Shown here piece by piece: positions 26,904 to 37,500 of a DNA stretch of 64,000 nt (positions are counted from its first letter, which is position 1; each line of letters begins with the position of its first letter). The notes below the pieces were generated by a model. That model saw nothing but the letters and a program-made list of their open reading frames with translations, ran no database searches and was not told the origin of the DNA. A program made the translations under genes and the position numbers. This stretch comes from Candidatus Rifleibacteriota bacterium. GTDB taxonomy: Bacteria; Muiribacteriota; Ozemobacteria; Ozemobacterales; Ozemobacteraceae. The stretch spans positions 1-64,000 of the forward strand of contig JADFXM010000026.1 in NCBI GenBank assembly GCA_015233565.1. The letters are read 5' to 3'.

Positions 26904-26993
26904 GAAAGGCGGGGACACTTGTACCTAACTAATTTTGTGAAAATCATGGAAAAAATTAGTCCAATTTTTTTCCAAAAAAGGTTAAAATACTTC

Positions 26994-27134
26994 AGCGAAA
27001 AAGAGTAAAAATACTTAATTTTAAAACTGCATCAGCACCAGCGCCGAAAATTTGGAAAAATTTAGTTTCGCGAAATTTTTTTTTGAATTTCCGCTTAATT
27101 GCCGATGTCAATATGAATTTACCCTTTGTCGCTG
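26994..27134 (+). mobile_element. MITE-like element family G, copy 1, with 9-bp flanking duplication
   Basis: 141 bp beginning CAGCGAAAAAGAGTAAAAAT and ending TTTACCCTTTGTCGCTG. The ends are inverted repeats (CAGCGAAAAAGAGTAAA against CAGCGACAAAGGGTAAA). It is flanked by AAAATACTT on the left and AAAATACGT on the right, a 9-bp duplication with one mismatch. The second copy is at 41870-42012. No protein is encoded, so an IS transposase elsewhere must move it. Confidence 0.8.
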
Positions 27135-27226
27135 AAAATACGTCGGTGCCTTCGAACTTTATGTAAACGGTATTATCAAGTGAACAGAATTATTCCTGAA
27201 AGGGAGTTATTACAAAAAGCACGAAT

Positions 27227-28840
27227 ATGAAAAATAAGCTGCTCTCTGTCCTGATTTGCATTATTGCGTTTTACTTTCTGTATTTTCACAAACTTGGCAA
27301 TTCCCCACTATTTGATCCTGATGAACCGATTTATGGAAAGTTTGTCCAGGAAATGGTCAAATCAGGTGACTATCTCACGCCCAGCTATAACGGAAAAATC
27401 TGGTATGACAAGCCACCTCTTTTTTATTGGTTATCATCTTTTTGTACATATTGTACTGAATATGTTACCAGCAATACAAGTTTCAGAGTTAGCGAAACTG
27501 CGATGCGTCTTCCATCTGCGGTTCTTGGAGTTTTACTTGTAATTCTTGTTTTTTTCTGGGGATCAATCGCCGGAAACTTCTCCGCCAGCCTTCTTTCTGC
27601 AATTGTAATGGCCACCTGCTTGCAACAAATCATTCTTTGCCACGCAGCCGTCACGGATATTACTCTGACTTTTTTTCTTACACTTTCGTTATTCTCAATT
27701 TCGAATTGGTTGGAAAGCGAGAACGCAAAAAGCCGGCACCTTTGGGCTGTTATTGCCGGTATTGCTGCTGGATTGGCGATGCTAACCAAAGGTCCCGTTT
27801 CAATCGTCTTATTGCCGGCAGCACTAATTATTCATCTGGCAATTACAAAGAAGCTCAGACAACTTTTGTCGTTTGACACTTTGCTGATGGTTATCTTTTC
27901 ACTTCTTGTCGGCCTTCCGTGGTTTATCATCAGTTGGAAGCTTCATCCTGAAGAGTTTTATCATGACATGATTCTTGTGAACCATATTCAGCGCTTTCTA
28001 AAACCTGAACATCCCGATCAAACCGGCCACTTTTTTTCCTATTTTCTAAACATTCCAATACTTTTCATTTTCTTTTTCCCCTGGAGTATGTTTCTGATTC
28101 AATCTTTGAGAAATTCGTATCGTCGTTTCAAAAATATGCAATTGCCTGAAAGCGATTTATTGGCCTTAATTTGGATAGGAGTCGTATTTTGCTTTTTTTC
28201 AATTTCCAAGACTCAGCTTGTTACCTATATCTTCCCACTCTACCCGGCTGCAGCATTGATAGTCGGGAAATGGTTCGCAAATATAACAGGCGATGAAAAA
28301 ATTGGGGTCGAAAAGGGCTTAAAAGCAGGACTTGGCATGTCTTTGATTTTATTACTAACAATTTCAATAGCCGCTTTCAATAAATTTCCTGAAGCGCTTT
28401 TTGTTGCCTCCTCAGGAGGGGCGATTTTTTTATTAACTTTCTTTGTTGCTTTTCGATTCTGGAAAAAGGACCCGATGAATTATCAAAAACTTCCTTTTGT
28501 AATGGCACTTGGAATGATCTTCTTCTCATTTTGGTTGATGGAATTCATTCTTCCTGTAGCAGGCGCCCGTGGTTCAACCCGAGATATTGTAAAAGAATTC
28601 GAAGTTCTCTCACCCGAGGAAAAGATATTTTCCTATAGATTAAACCGTCCAAGCCTCCCGTTTTATTCTCAAAGAGTTTTTGAAAAAACAGAAGAATCGG
28701 AGGAAATTTTCAAGGCAGTTGCATTGGCTCCAAAAAACGTAGAAGTTTTGTGCAAAGATTCTCATGCCGAAATTTTCCTGGCCAAGGGTGGAAAAGTGAA
28801 AAAAAGCATTGGAGGGGTGACACTGTTAGCTTTCCGGTGA
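27227..28840 (+). CDS. ArnT/PMT-like membrane glycosyltransferase
   Basis: 537 residues with a first membrane helix, then the diagnostic loop FDPDEPIYGKFVQEM, GDYLTPSYNG and WYDKPPLFYW. This loop is found in ArnT and related GT-C transferases, which move a sugar from an undecaprenyl-phosphate donor to lipid A or other envelope acceptors on the periplasmic face. About eleven hydrophobic segments and a short soluble C-terminal domain (about 450-537) follow, in accord with the family. It is monocistronic. Whether lipid A, a glycan or a protein is modified cannot be decided here. Confidence 0.86.
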   Translation: MKNKLLSVLICIIAFYFLYFHKLGNSPLFDPDEPIYGKFVQEMVKSGDYLTPSYNGKIWYDKPPLFYWLSSFCTYCTEYVTSNTSFRVSETAMRLPSAVLGVLLVILVFFWGSIAGNFSASLLSAIVMATCLQQIILCHAAVTDITLTFFLTLSLFSISNWLESENAKSRHLWAVIAGIAAGLAMLTKGPVSIVLLPAALIIHLAITKKLRQLLSFDTLLMVIFSLLVGLPWFIISWKLHPEEFYHDMILVNHIQRFLKPEHPDQTGHFFSYFLNIPILFIFFFPWSMFLIQSLRNSYRRFKNMQLPESDLLALIWIGVVFCFFSISKTQLVTYIFPLYPAAALIVGKWFANITGDEKIGVEKGLKAGLGMSLILLLTISIAAFNKFPEALFVASSGGAIFLLTFFVAFRFWKKDPMNYQKLPFVMALGMIFFSFWLMEFILPVAGARGSTRDIVKEFEVLSPEEKIFSYRLNRPSLPFYSQRVFEKTEESEEIFKAVALAPKNVEVLCKDSHAEIFLAKGGKVKKSIGGVTLLAFR

Positions 28841-28926
28841 ATTCCTTGATAGCCGCCCCTTCGGCCGGCCATCGCCCAGAATGAGCTATGATATTCTAAG
28901 ATATTTCGTGAGATTCAACACCAGGT

Positions 28927-30419
28927 TCAGAAAGACAAGCGTTTTATTGCTCTTCCCAAGCGCTTTATGCCTTCCTCAATCATTTCTGGCAGTTCGATGG
29001 CAAAATTTAACCGCAAATTAGTGTTTCCATTCGAAACGCCTGGGAAAAAATTGCTTCCTGGAGAAAAATCAACTCCTTCTTCGATGGCAATTGGCAATAA
29101 TTTCTCAGATGATAAACCGTCGGGTAGGCTTAACCAAATGAATAATCCGCCCATCGGAATGTTAAACTTCACCTCAACTGGAAGGAAGCGGTTGAGGGTG
29201 TAAATGGTATAATAAATTCCAAGTTACCTCGGAACCGGAAATTCCCAAAGAAACCGGATGTTAAAATTCCCAGTTTTGTCGGAATAAAAATCTGACAGAG
29301 AAAAAAATTTCCTTTAAAGTATTGGACGCCAGGTCGTTAACTTGTTTTAAGCTTATCAAACGCTCGGAAATTGGACCTTCCGTCACAAGAAAACCCACTC
29401 GAAGACCTGGCATCAACATCTTGGAAAAAGTACTGACATATATTACCCGGCCACCTGGATCAATTGCCTTTAAAGCTGGTTGAGCTCGTCCTTCGAAACG
29501 TAGATCTCCCACAAAATCATCCTCCAAGATCGGAATATTGTACCGATCCGCAAGTGTTAGCAATTCCATTCTACGCTGGCTTGACAAACATGTTCCAGTG
29601 GGGTTGTGAAAATTAGGAATAGTATAGATTAACCGGGGATGATATTGCTGGAACAGTCTTTCAAGCTTCTCCACCATCATTCCCCCGCTATCCGTTGGAA
29701 TTCCCACAATCCTTAGATTAAAAGTTTGAAATAATTCAATTGCGCCCCCATAAGTTGGCATCTCGACTAGGACAATGTCTCCCGGTTTTAAAAGCAATTG
29801 AGAGACCAACAACAGAGCTTGTTGTGAACCGTTGGTAATGAGAATATTCTCAGGGGATGTTTGTAAACCTTGACTTGCAAGGACGTGAGCTATGGTTGTA
29901 CGTAAAGGGAAAAATCCACAGCTATCCCCATATTTTAAAGCTTCGATTCCATCTCGCCGCAAAGTAGTTTGCAGCGTTTTTCTAAAATCTTCGCAAGGGA
30001 AAAGATTGCTGTCCCCAGTACCAGCAGAAAAAAAAATGGGACGGTTATTTTGCGGTTTTTCCGAAAGAAAAAATTGGATTCGTAACAATTCTATTCAGGA
30101 TCCCTTTTGGTCCTTGCATTTCTTTCTGCCAAAGCGGTAAAGAGCTTTCGGAGGTGATTGTCGGCTTCAGAGTGGTGCTGGGAGTGGGTAAAACATACGT
30201 TCCGCTCCCAATTTTGGTATAAATTAGTCCCTCTGCTTCCATTTTAGCATAGGCACACTCAACGGTGATTCGGTTTACTCCAAGATCGTGGGCAAGTCGG
30301 CGGATAGCCGGAAGACGGGAATTGGACTCCAAACTCCCTGAAAGAATTCCTTGGCGGAGAAAAACTTCGATTTGTTTGTATAGGGGGATTTTGCTTTGTC
30401 TGTTAATTGGAATTCGCAT
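28927..30419 (-). pseudogene. Broken MocR/PdxR-type regulator (GntR HTH + aminotransferase domain)
   Basis: Three frames together make one MocR protein. Codons 30419-30045 encode a GntR winged helix (SKIPLYKQIEVFLRQGILSG, RRLAHDLGVNRITVECAYAKM). 30088-29261 encodes the aminotransferase-fold domain (AGTGDSNLFPCEDFRKTL, LPT-type PNFHNPTG and the Lys motif STFSKMLMPGLRVGF). 29172-28927 encodes the C-terminus (IPMGGLFIWLSLP). A frameshift near 30070, at a run of six T, and further damage around 29170-29260 break it. The ribosome site and start are intact. MocR regulators bind PLP and usually control the divergent neighbour, here an exporter and an aminotransferase that are also broken. Confidence 0.85.
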
Positions 30420-30600
30420 TCTAAACCTCCTGGAATCAGAAGAATTATAGCACGCTGATATAACATATTTTCCATGCCAGTTATTCTGAATTTATACCGA
30501 GCCACTCACGCGATTTAATAAAAGAAAACCAATTTTTTCCTTACATGGAGCTCGGTGGGAATTATAAACTTCCAGAAATTCGACTGGAATAAAGCTTGTG

Positions 30601-30819
30601 TAATACCAATTTCAATTAGTTCGTTCATCCGACCTATTTCGTGCTTCAGGTCTGCGTAAATTGGAGTTGGGTCTGACAGAAATGAATTCTTCAACTATCC
30701 ACTATGGGCTCCTTATTTTCATGAAAGTTCCGTGTTTTCTTGAAAATATACCGATCCAACTTCATTTTGATCAGATCAATGTTCTTGGGGTGATGCACAT
30801 ATTTTTTGGGATTGGTGTA
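30601..30819 (-). repeat. Interspersed repeat family B, copy 1
   Basis: 219 bp from TAATACCAATTTCAATTAGT to GGGATTGGTGT. Strong matches lie at 50751-50971 and 54500-54720. The ends are inverted repeats (TAATACCAAT / ATTGGTRTAA). To its right, minus-strand codons 30952-30820 (EKWLVIIDQTLFEGSSYTGI) look like a fragment of an unknown gene cut off by the element. Confidence 0.75.
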
Positions 30820-31035
30820 ACTTGAAATATGCATCTCGGCAACTTGAAATGATTTTCCGTCAGAAGTTTTTATGCCGGTGTAGGATGAGCCTTCAAACAA
30901 TGTTTGATCGATAATTACCAGCCATTTTTCGATAGGTTTTTTGGGTAAGGAGAAGTCTTAAACTGTAAATTGGCCTTGAAAAAAATGTAAAAACTGACTC
31001 TGTTGATAAGGCCACTTTTTTAATAAACTTGGGTT

Positions 31036-31658
31036 ATGAAAAATTCAGGATTGCTTAAAACTTTCTTTTCATTCAGTTATATTGTGGGTTTATCAAGCGT
31101 GCTATCCTTTCTACTACTGCTATTTTCATTAAGTATTTATCTCAAAATTTTCAGATTCCTTCCTTAATTTTGGCGTTTTGGCGTGATGTTTTTGTGGTTT
31201 TATTCTTAGGGCCAGGGCTGTATCTCATTCGAAAAAAACTTTTGAAAATTGGTTGGAAAGACCTGATTTTCGTTAACAATTTGGGTTTGGTCTTGGCCTT
31301 ATTCAACTCTTTATGGACAACATCCGTGGCATTGAACAGGGCAGCGATTTCAACCATTTTGGTTTATTGTTCCACCTGTTTTTCTGTGCTTCTGGGATGG
31401 GGGGTGCTCAAAGAGCGCATAAATGGTGGAAAACTCTTGTCTGTTGCCTTCTGTCTTATTGGCTGTGTATTGGTTTCTTTGTCTGCAAGCACTGTAAATT
31501 TGTTAGCAACAACGGAACCTATTTTCACTTCAGTTCTAGCTTTTGTTTTTCTTGAAGAACGATTAAAGTCTCTTCAAATTTGGGGTGGAATTTGCATTCT
31601 TTTTGGGGTTGTACTTTTAAGAATTTCTGAGTCGCAGCAATCAAATGAAACGCTTTAG
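31036..31658 (+). pseudogene. Decayed EamA/DMT-family transporter
   Basis: An ATG at 31036 opens the frame, which shifts near 31100 before STTAIFIKYLSQNFQIPSL. The main frame 31170-31658 then encodes the first EamA unit (NNLGLVLALFNSLWTTSVAL, LLGWGVLKERI). After CVLVSLSA it jumps straight into the end of the second unit (STVNLLATTEPIFTSVLAFV, FLEERL, GICILFGVVLLR). About 110 residues of the normal ten-helix, 290-residue protein are therefore missing. EamA proteins export amino acids and metabolites. This gene lies divergently from the broken MocR regulator, a common pairing. Confidence 0.75.
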
Positions 31659-31715
31659 AGATCAAAATAATCAACAGGTCGAATTCATGAAAGGCATTCT
31701 GATCGCGGGACAATT

Positions 31716-32908
31716 TTGAAAAAAGGGAGATGTTTGAAAAACTTACTTAAATGTCACGAGATTATCAAAAATGATTTTGAAAGAAGTGAAGGGTGTTACT
31801 TGTTTGATTCCCAGGGACGTCGGCATATTGATTTTGAATCAGGAATCTGGTGTACCTCACTAGGTCATATTCATCCCAGGATAAACCACGTTATTCAGAA
31901 ACAGATTTCAAAGATAATCCATTTGGGAACTAGGTATCCGAGTCTTCTGGCGGAAGAGGCCGCTCAAGAAGTCTTATCAATAGTAGGAGTGCTAGAAGGG
32001 AAGTGTCTTTTTCTCAGCTCCGGAAGCGAAGCAGTGGAATTTGGTGCTCAGGCCATCCGAGAGTTCACAAAAAAAACCATTGTTATTGTCTTTTTCTGAT
32101 AGTTATCTGGCCACATTTGGATCTGCCGGCAAAAAGAAATGCTCCGAGGGGGTATGCTTTGATTGGAGCTGTTGCGAAAGATGCTCACCAACCCAAGGAT
32201 GTGTCCCTCACTGTAAACAATTAGAAGCGATTCCCTTCGATCAAATTGGAGGTTTGGTTTTCGAACCGGGAAGTAGCTCCGGCACAGTTAAATTTCCCCC
32301 GCGCAAACTGATTAAGGTTTTGGAACGGTTAATCAAAGATACTGGAGGATTGATTATGGCCAATGAAATTACCACGGGAATGGGGCGAACTGGTGCTTGG
32401 TTTGGTTATGAACATTATTCCCTTCACCCGGATGTAATTGCTATTGGGAAAGGGTTAGGAAACGGATATCCCGTGAACGCGGTAGCCATAGGCCATGACG
32501 CATGAAGTTGGTTCCTTTTTGGAAGGTGGTTCTTTTCGTTATGCTCAATCTCATCAAAATGATCCACTGGGATGCTCTACTGCAATGGAAGTCATTCGTT
32601 TAATGCGTTCTGAAAAGCTGGTGGAAAGAAGTAAAGTGGTTGGAGCCAAATTTATGGAAGAATTAAGGAGACTCGCAAAAAAACATGATCAAATCAAAGA
32701 AGTCCGTGGGAGGGGTCTGATGATTGCGTTAGAATTCGACAAGAATTTCCCTCCTTCCATTGATACTTTGAATTCTCAGTTGTTAAACCGGGGTTTTGTG
32801 GTCGGTATGAGTTCCCCCGCCTCATTGCTCAGATTTCTTCCTCCATTTACGATCGGAGAGCAAGATATAATCCAACTGATAGAAAACTTGGATCAAATTC
32901 TGTTATGA
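31716..32908 (+). pseudogene. Frameshifted class III PLP aminotransferase
   Basis: Three frames (31716-32099, 32041-32505, 32495-32908) line up as one aminotransferase of about 395 residues. Visible are YLFDSQGRRHIDFESGIW, FLSSGSEAVEFG, the 'NEITTGMGRTG' motif, the PLP Lys in AIGKGLGNGYP and the C-terminal VRGRGLMIALEF. The first frameshift follows a run of eight A near 32070. The second, near 32500, is not at a homopolymer, which argues against simple sequencing error. Acetylornithine, GABA and omega-amino acid transaminases share this fold. It is probably the catabolic partner of the neighbouring EamA and MocR genes, all now lost. Confidence 0.85.
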
Positions 32909-33022
32909 CCTTATAAATGAACTCAAATAATACTCGTAGTCAGTCGCGAATTGGGCGGGGAATATTGTCATCAAATGCGTGGGTTTTCAAATCCAAACAA
33001 AACTTAAATTCAGACCTCCTAT

Positions 33023-33153
33023 TCGAAGTTGTCGAAAAATCTCGATACATTTTATTCGGTACAAAGCCACCCGCTGTTGATGCGAGAAAGCGGGGTGAAA
33101 AATTGGATGGGGGAAAAAAAAATGAATTTTAGGGGATTTTTCGACAGACTCGT
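33023..33153 (-). repeat. Interspersed repeat family A, copy 7
   Basis: TCGAAGTTGTCGAAAAATCT to GGATTTTTCGACAGACTCGT, lying in the 376-bp gap after the broken aminotransferase. A 71-codon frame running through it is a by-product of the repeat. Confidence 0.78.
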
Positions 33154-33284
33154 TTGTTGAGCTCAAAATAATTTGATGTCTGAATTGGTCTTTTCAGCTT
33201 CCTGCCTAATTCCTGCCTAAATCATTCTTGACAAAAGTGGCCAAAATGCTTAAATTATTCCAGACTACATATTTGGAGGCCCCT

Positions 33285-33902
33285 ATGAAAAAAGTTTTTG
33301 CTTTTTGCTTCTTGTTTTCTTTCGTTCTATTTGCCCATGCCAGTTTTGGTTTGAACACCAGCGGATTTGTTTCCCAAAATGGCTCTTTTTTAACTGATGG
33401 TCCGGTCGTTTTCGGAATTGTACGGTTTCAGAGTGCTTATCCCAAGCTTGTTATCGGCTACAAGAAGTCGGGAATGTTCGGAAACATGAGCAAAATCAAT
33501 GTCGTTTTTCGCTTCTGTACCAATGGAAGGGTTCCGCCATCCAATATGGGAATGAGTTATGGAAAAAACACTTCAGGCCAATCATTCGGTCGGAAACATG
33601 GTGAATTCTATGAACTGAGGGAAGTTTTGTCCCGGGAATGGAATGACACCGGCCTTCTTGCTGAATTTCCCCTGACCAACTTCATCCCAGCCTGTGATAT
33701 CGACAGTGGGAGTTACCTTGATAAGTTCCAGGTTTCCTTTGAAGTGAACGGAAAATGGGATTCTCGCTTCGGCCAAAACTACTGCTTTTCTCAGGATGAT
33801 TTTGGGAATTCACAACTCAGATTCACCGACGACCGAGCCCCCTGGAATCCCAGCATTTCAGTCCCGATGTGGAACTACATCGTCGATTTGATGAAAAAAT
33901 AA
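33285..33902 (+). CDS. Secreted protein, possibly with CBM21-like fold
   Basis: 205 residues from the ATG at 33285, with TTGGAGG 7 bp upstream; an ATG at 33228 has no such site. Signal peptide MKKVFAFCFLFSFVLFAHA. The body is beta-rich. A stretch near the C-terminus, KFQVSFEVNGKWDSRFGQNY, resembles the 'WDNNxGxNY' signature of carbohydrate-binding family 21; this is a weak similarity noticed by eye. Three Cys are present in the mature region. It is followed by a clear intrinsic terminator, so it is transcribed alone. Confidence 0.65.
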   Translation: MKKVFAFCFLFSFVLFAHASFGLNTSGFVSQNGSFLTDGPVVFGIVRFQSAYPKLVIGYKKSGMFGNMSKINVVFRFCTNGRVPPSNMGMSYGKNTSGQSFGRKHGEFYELREVLSREWNDTGLLAEFPLTNFIPACDIDSGSYLDKFQVSFEVNGKWDSRFGQNYCFSQDDFGNSQLRFTDDRAPWNPSISVPMWNYIVDLMKK

Positions 33903-33930
33903 ATGCGAAGTCGTAATTAATAATATCCAA

Positions 33931-33974
33931 AAAACTACCTCCTAATAGCCTTATTTCAAGAGGTAGTTTTTTTT
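33931..33974 (+). terminator. Intrinsic terminator
   Basis: AAAACTACCTC, an 18-base loop, GAGGTAGTTTT, then a T run to 33974. It lies 30 bp after the stop of the 33285-33902 gene. Confidence 0.88.
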
Positions 33975-34185
33975 CGACATGATAAATGGATAAAAGGGCT
34001 AAAAGACGTTTTCATTTATCTTTACTGTGCACATCATTTTAAACCATGATTACCAATGCCTACATCCGCACTATTTTTTGATTCGAAGAACGCTTCACTA
34101 AATTGTTCAAAAGCTTTAGAAATGGCTTCTCTTGAAGAATGACTTTTTATCAAAGAGCTAGTTAAGCGGACCGCAAGCGACCCAC

Positions 34186-34475
34186 TTAAGCCGGTCGTGA
34201 GCAGAAAGCCCGCTCACCAGCCCTGCCAGGCTCCGTTTACGCTCTGCCTAACAGGGCCGTTCAGACTGTCGGAAAACCCCTAAAATTGGATAATCTCATG
34301 TACCAACCATTTTTTTCGCTCCGCTTTCGCGCATCAAATCAATGTCACTTTGTACCGAATTTAATGTACCGGACTTTTCCGACAGTCTTGTTGAGCAGAA
34401 TTCTGCCTAATATGGGCATAAAAGCGGAGCCCAGATTAGGCGGAATCTGCTTACGACCGCGTTGGGCCGATTAGT
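34186..34475. repeat. Imperfect inverted repeat enclosing family A copy 8
   Basis: The left arm, CGGTCGTGAGCAGAAAGC..GGCTCCGTTTACG (from 34191), is matched in reverse by the right arm ending at about 34470, whose complement reads CGGTCGTAAGCAGATTCCGC..GGGCTCCGCTTTT. Family A copy 8 lies between the arms. The whole sits in the gap 33903-34591, where I see no gene. The arms are more G+C-rich than their surroundings. Confidence 0.5.
34263..34389 (+). repeat. Interspersed repeat family A, copy 8
   Basis: CAGACTGTCGGAAAACCCCT to GGACTTTTCCGACAGTCTT, GTCGGAAAACCCC subtype, with 15-bp near-perfect terminal inverted repeats. Confidence 0.78.
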
Positions 34476-34591
34476 TTTTTTGTGCTAGATTTTATCGAAA
34501 TCGAGGAGTTTACCCTTGTCGGAAAAAGAAATCCTGATTATTAAAGGAGGGTTAAAGCCTCTTCACGCTTTGAATGGACCAGTAAGTTGTG

Positions 34592-37500
34592 TTAGTCTTT
34601 TTTTTCTTGATCCATAACTACTTCCATGCCCGTGGCTAACTTGAGTAATGATTGCAACGCATTTTCAAAATCCAGCTTTTCGGTTAAACGTTCGATTGCA
34701 CGTATCTCTTTTTCGAATTCAGTATCTGTTAGAATATTGCTGACTTCTTGCACGAGTTTATTTGCGTTAAAATTATTTTTTCTCAAGGCTAAACTGAATT
34801 TTGAAAACAGTTCAGAAATAACTACTTTATCAATCTCTTCAGACTTCTTCGTTGGTGCCTTCTGACTCTCAGTATTGGAATCCTCCAGGAGGCTAATAGC
34901 ATCTATTACATCGGTAAAATGTTTTTTTAATACTGATAAGATGTTGCTGAAATCAGGCTTTTCCGGATCTTTCAAAATCTTTTCAAAATCTTTTACGGTC
35001 TGGAAAAGAGCACTTGCTGAGATGTTTCCTGTCACACCCTTTAAAGAATGTAAAATTTTGAGCGCCTCCGGGATGTCATTCTTTTCAAGAGCATTCTGGA
35101 TATCTTGAGGAGCATTTGAATAATTAGCACAAAAATCGATCAATATTCGTCGGAAAAGACGTGTGTCACCCCTGATCCGGCCCAGGGCTTCGTCAATATT
35201 AATGACGCTTGTAATTGCAGTTAATCCGGATTTGTCTGGAAGAGGTTTGTCATCCGTAGACTGCTGAGGTTTTTTATCGAAATTTTCAGCGCTGGGTTCA
35301 ACCCACCTATTCAGAACACTAAAAAGACTTTTTGGGACAATAGGTTTGGATAGATAATCGTTCATTCCCGTTTCAAGACATTTTACCCGTTCTTCCTGAA
35401 ATGCATGAGCTGTAAGAGCAATGATTGGAAGATTAGGATGGGTGGTTTTTATTATTCGTGTTGCTTCACGCCCCCCCATCACCGGCATTTGAAGATCCAT
35501 GAAAACGATATCAAATTGTATGTCCCGATTTTGGCATTTTGTTACGGCTTCCACCCCATTCTCAGCAACTTCAACCTGCATTCCAATCCCTTCGAGAAAA
35601 CCTCGTGCAACTTCCTGGTTAATTTTATTATCTTCAACCACCAGAGCTTTTCTTCCGCTAAAATAATTTTCAATGCCTTGAAAATCGTTATGGAAGTTGA
35701 GTTTCGACCTGGATGATTCTTCTTCTCCGAAGAGAGCCGTAATCAAGTTCAGGAGGGTGGAAGGTTTTACAGGTTTGATGATTACTGCATCCACTTCGGA
35801 GTTATTCAAATCATTTGCAATCTCTTCATGTCCAAAAGCAGTCACCATAACTACACGCGGGAATTCGGAAGACTTGTATTCCTTTTTAATGATCTTTATA
35901 GTCTCAAAACCGTCTAACTCCGGCATTCGCCAATCCATAAGAATGAGTTTGTACGGAGGTTCTTCCGGAGAATTCATGGCCCTTTTAATTTCTTCAATTG
36001 CTTCAAAACCACTTGAAGCGGTTTTGACTTGGAAGAAAACGGCTTCAAGTTGGTATTTCAAAATGTCACGGCAGCTTTTGTTATCGTCCACGACCAATAC
36101 GCGGCTCCCCCGCAAATTCTGGGGAAATTCAACGGCCAGGGAACTCTGTCTGGCTTGGAATGAAAAATCAGCTGTGAATAAAAATTTACTTCCTTTGCCA
36201 GATATACTTTCCACTTGAATCTTCCCACCCATCTTTTCCACTAAAGATTTGGAAATGACAAGTCCCAAGCCCGTCCCACCGTATTTTCTTGTGGTGGAAC
36301 TCTTCAGTTGGTTGAAAGATTTGAAGAGGTGCGAAATTTGCTCCGGAGTCATGCCGATTCCTGAATCCTGAACGCAGAATTGAAGGGTTACAAAACCATC
36401 CTTGGTGTTTTCCTGGAGACACCGAACAGAAATGATTATCTCCCCATTTTCAGTAAATTTTACCGCGTTGTTGACCAAATTAATCAATATTTGTCCGAGT
36501 CTGAGGGGGTCGCCTGAAATTATTGCAGGGAGGGATGGCTCAATATCGAACAGGATTTCCAATCCCTTCTGGGAGGCTTGAAGCCCAACTATGTTGGCGA
36601 TCCCGTCTAGCACTTCATCAAGTCTAAATTCAACTGATTCAAGTTCCAATTTTCCAGCTTCAATTTTTGAAAAATCCAGAATGTCATTGATTATTGTTAA
36701 TAAAGTGTTTCCCGAAAAAAGAATTTTCTCCAGATAGTTTCTCAGTTTTGGGTTTGTTTCAGATTTCAAAGCAAGATGACTCATTCCAATGATAGAATTC
36801 ATAGGAGTTCGAATTTCGTGACTCATGTTCGCGAGAAAATTGCTTTTTGTAACGTTTGCAACTTCCGCAGCTTGTTTTGCAGCTTTCAAGTTTTCTGTTA
36901 AACGATATTCTTCTGTGAAATCGCGGAAAACAAGAACGGCCCCTATTACTTTCCCGTCCATTGATTTTATTGGGGAAGCGCTGTCTGCTATATGAGTTTT
37001 CTGCCCATTTTTTGATATTAAAACCGTGTGATTGGAAAGTCCAATAATGTTTCCTTCGGAAATAGCATTGAAAATCGGATTTTCAGCGATTTCACCAGTT
37101 GTTCCATTAATGATATTAAACACTTTTTTAATGGAGCAGCCTTTAGCTTCGTCGTTTAACCACCCGACAAATTTTTCCGCGACTCGATTAAGCGAGGTTA
37201 CATTACCATCAGTATCGGTAGAAATAACCCCGTCACCAATGCTTCGAAGCGTGGAAGCCAAATGCATTTCAACTGCTCTTCTTGCCCTATATTCTTCTTC
37301 CCGTGAAGTAATGGCATCAGTAAGTTTAATTTCAGCCCGGAAAATAGCCCCGAATAGCACCAGAAACAAAATTCCGGCAAAGGCAAAAAACAATGCAGAG
37401 GATAAAATGGAGATCTGAAAAAAGGTGCTGCTATCTGCTGAGGAATCAATCAATATTAACAGATCTCCGGAATGTTTTTCCGCAGCGTCGATTAGCGGAA

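Noticed and set aside
30691..30900. 69-codon minus-strand gene
   Set aside because: Most of it is repeat B; only the first third looks like a fragment of a gene.
32917..33132. 71-codon plus-strand gene
   Set aside because: It reads through repeat A copy 7 and has no ribosome site.
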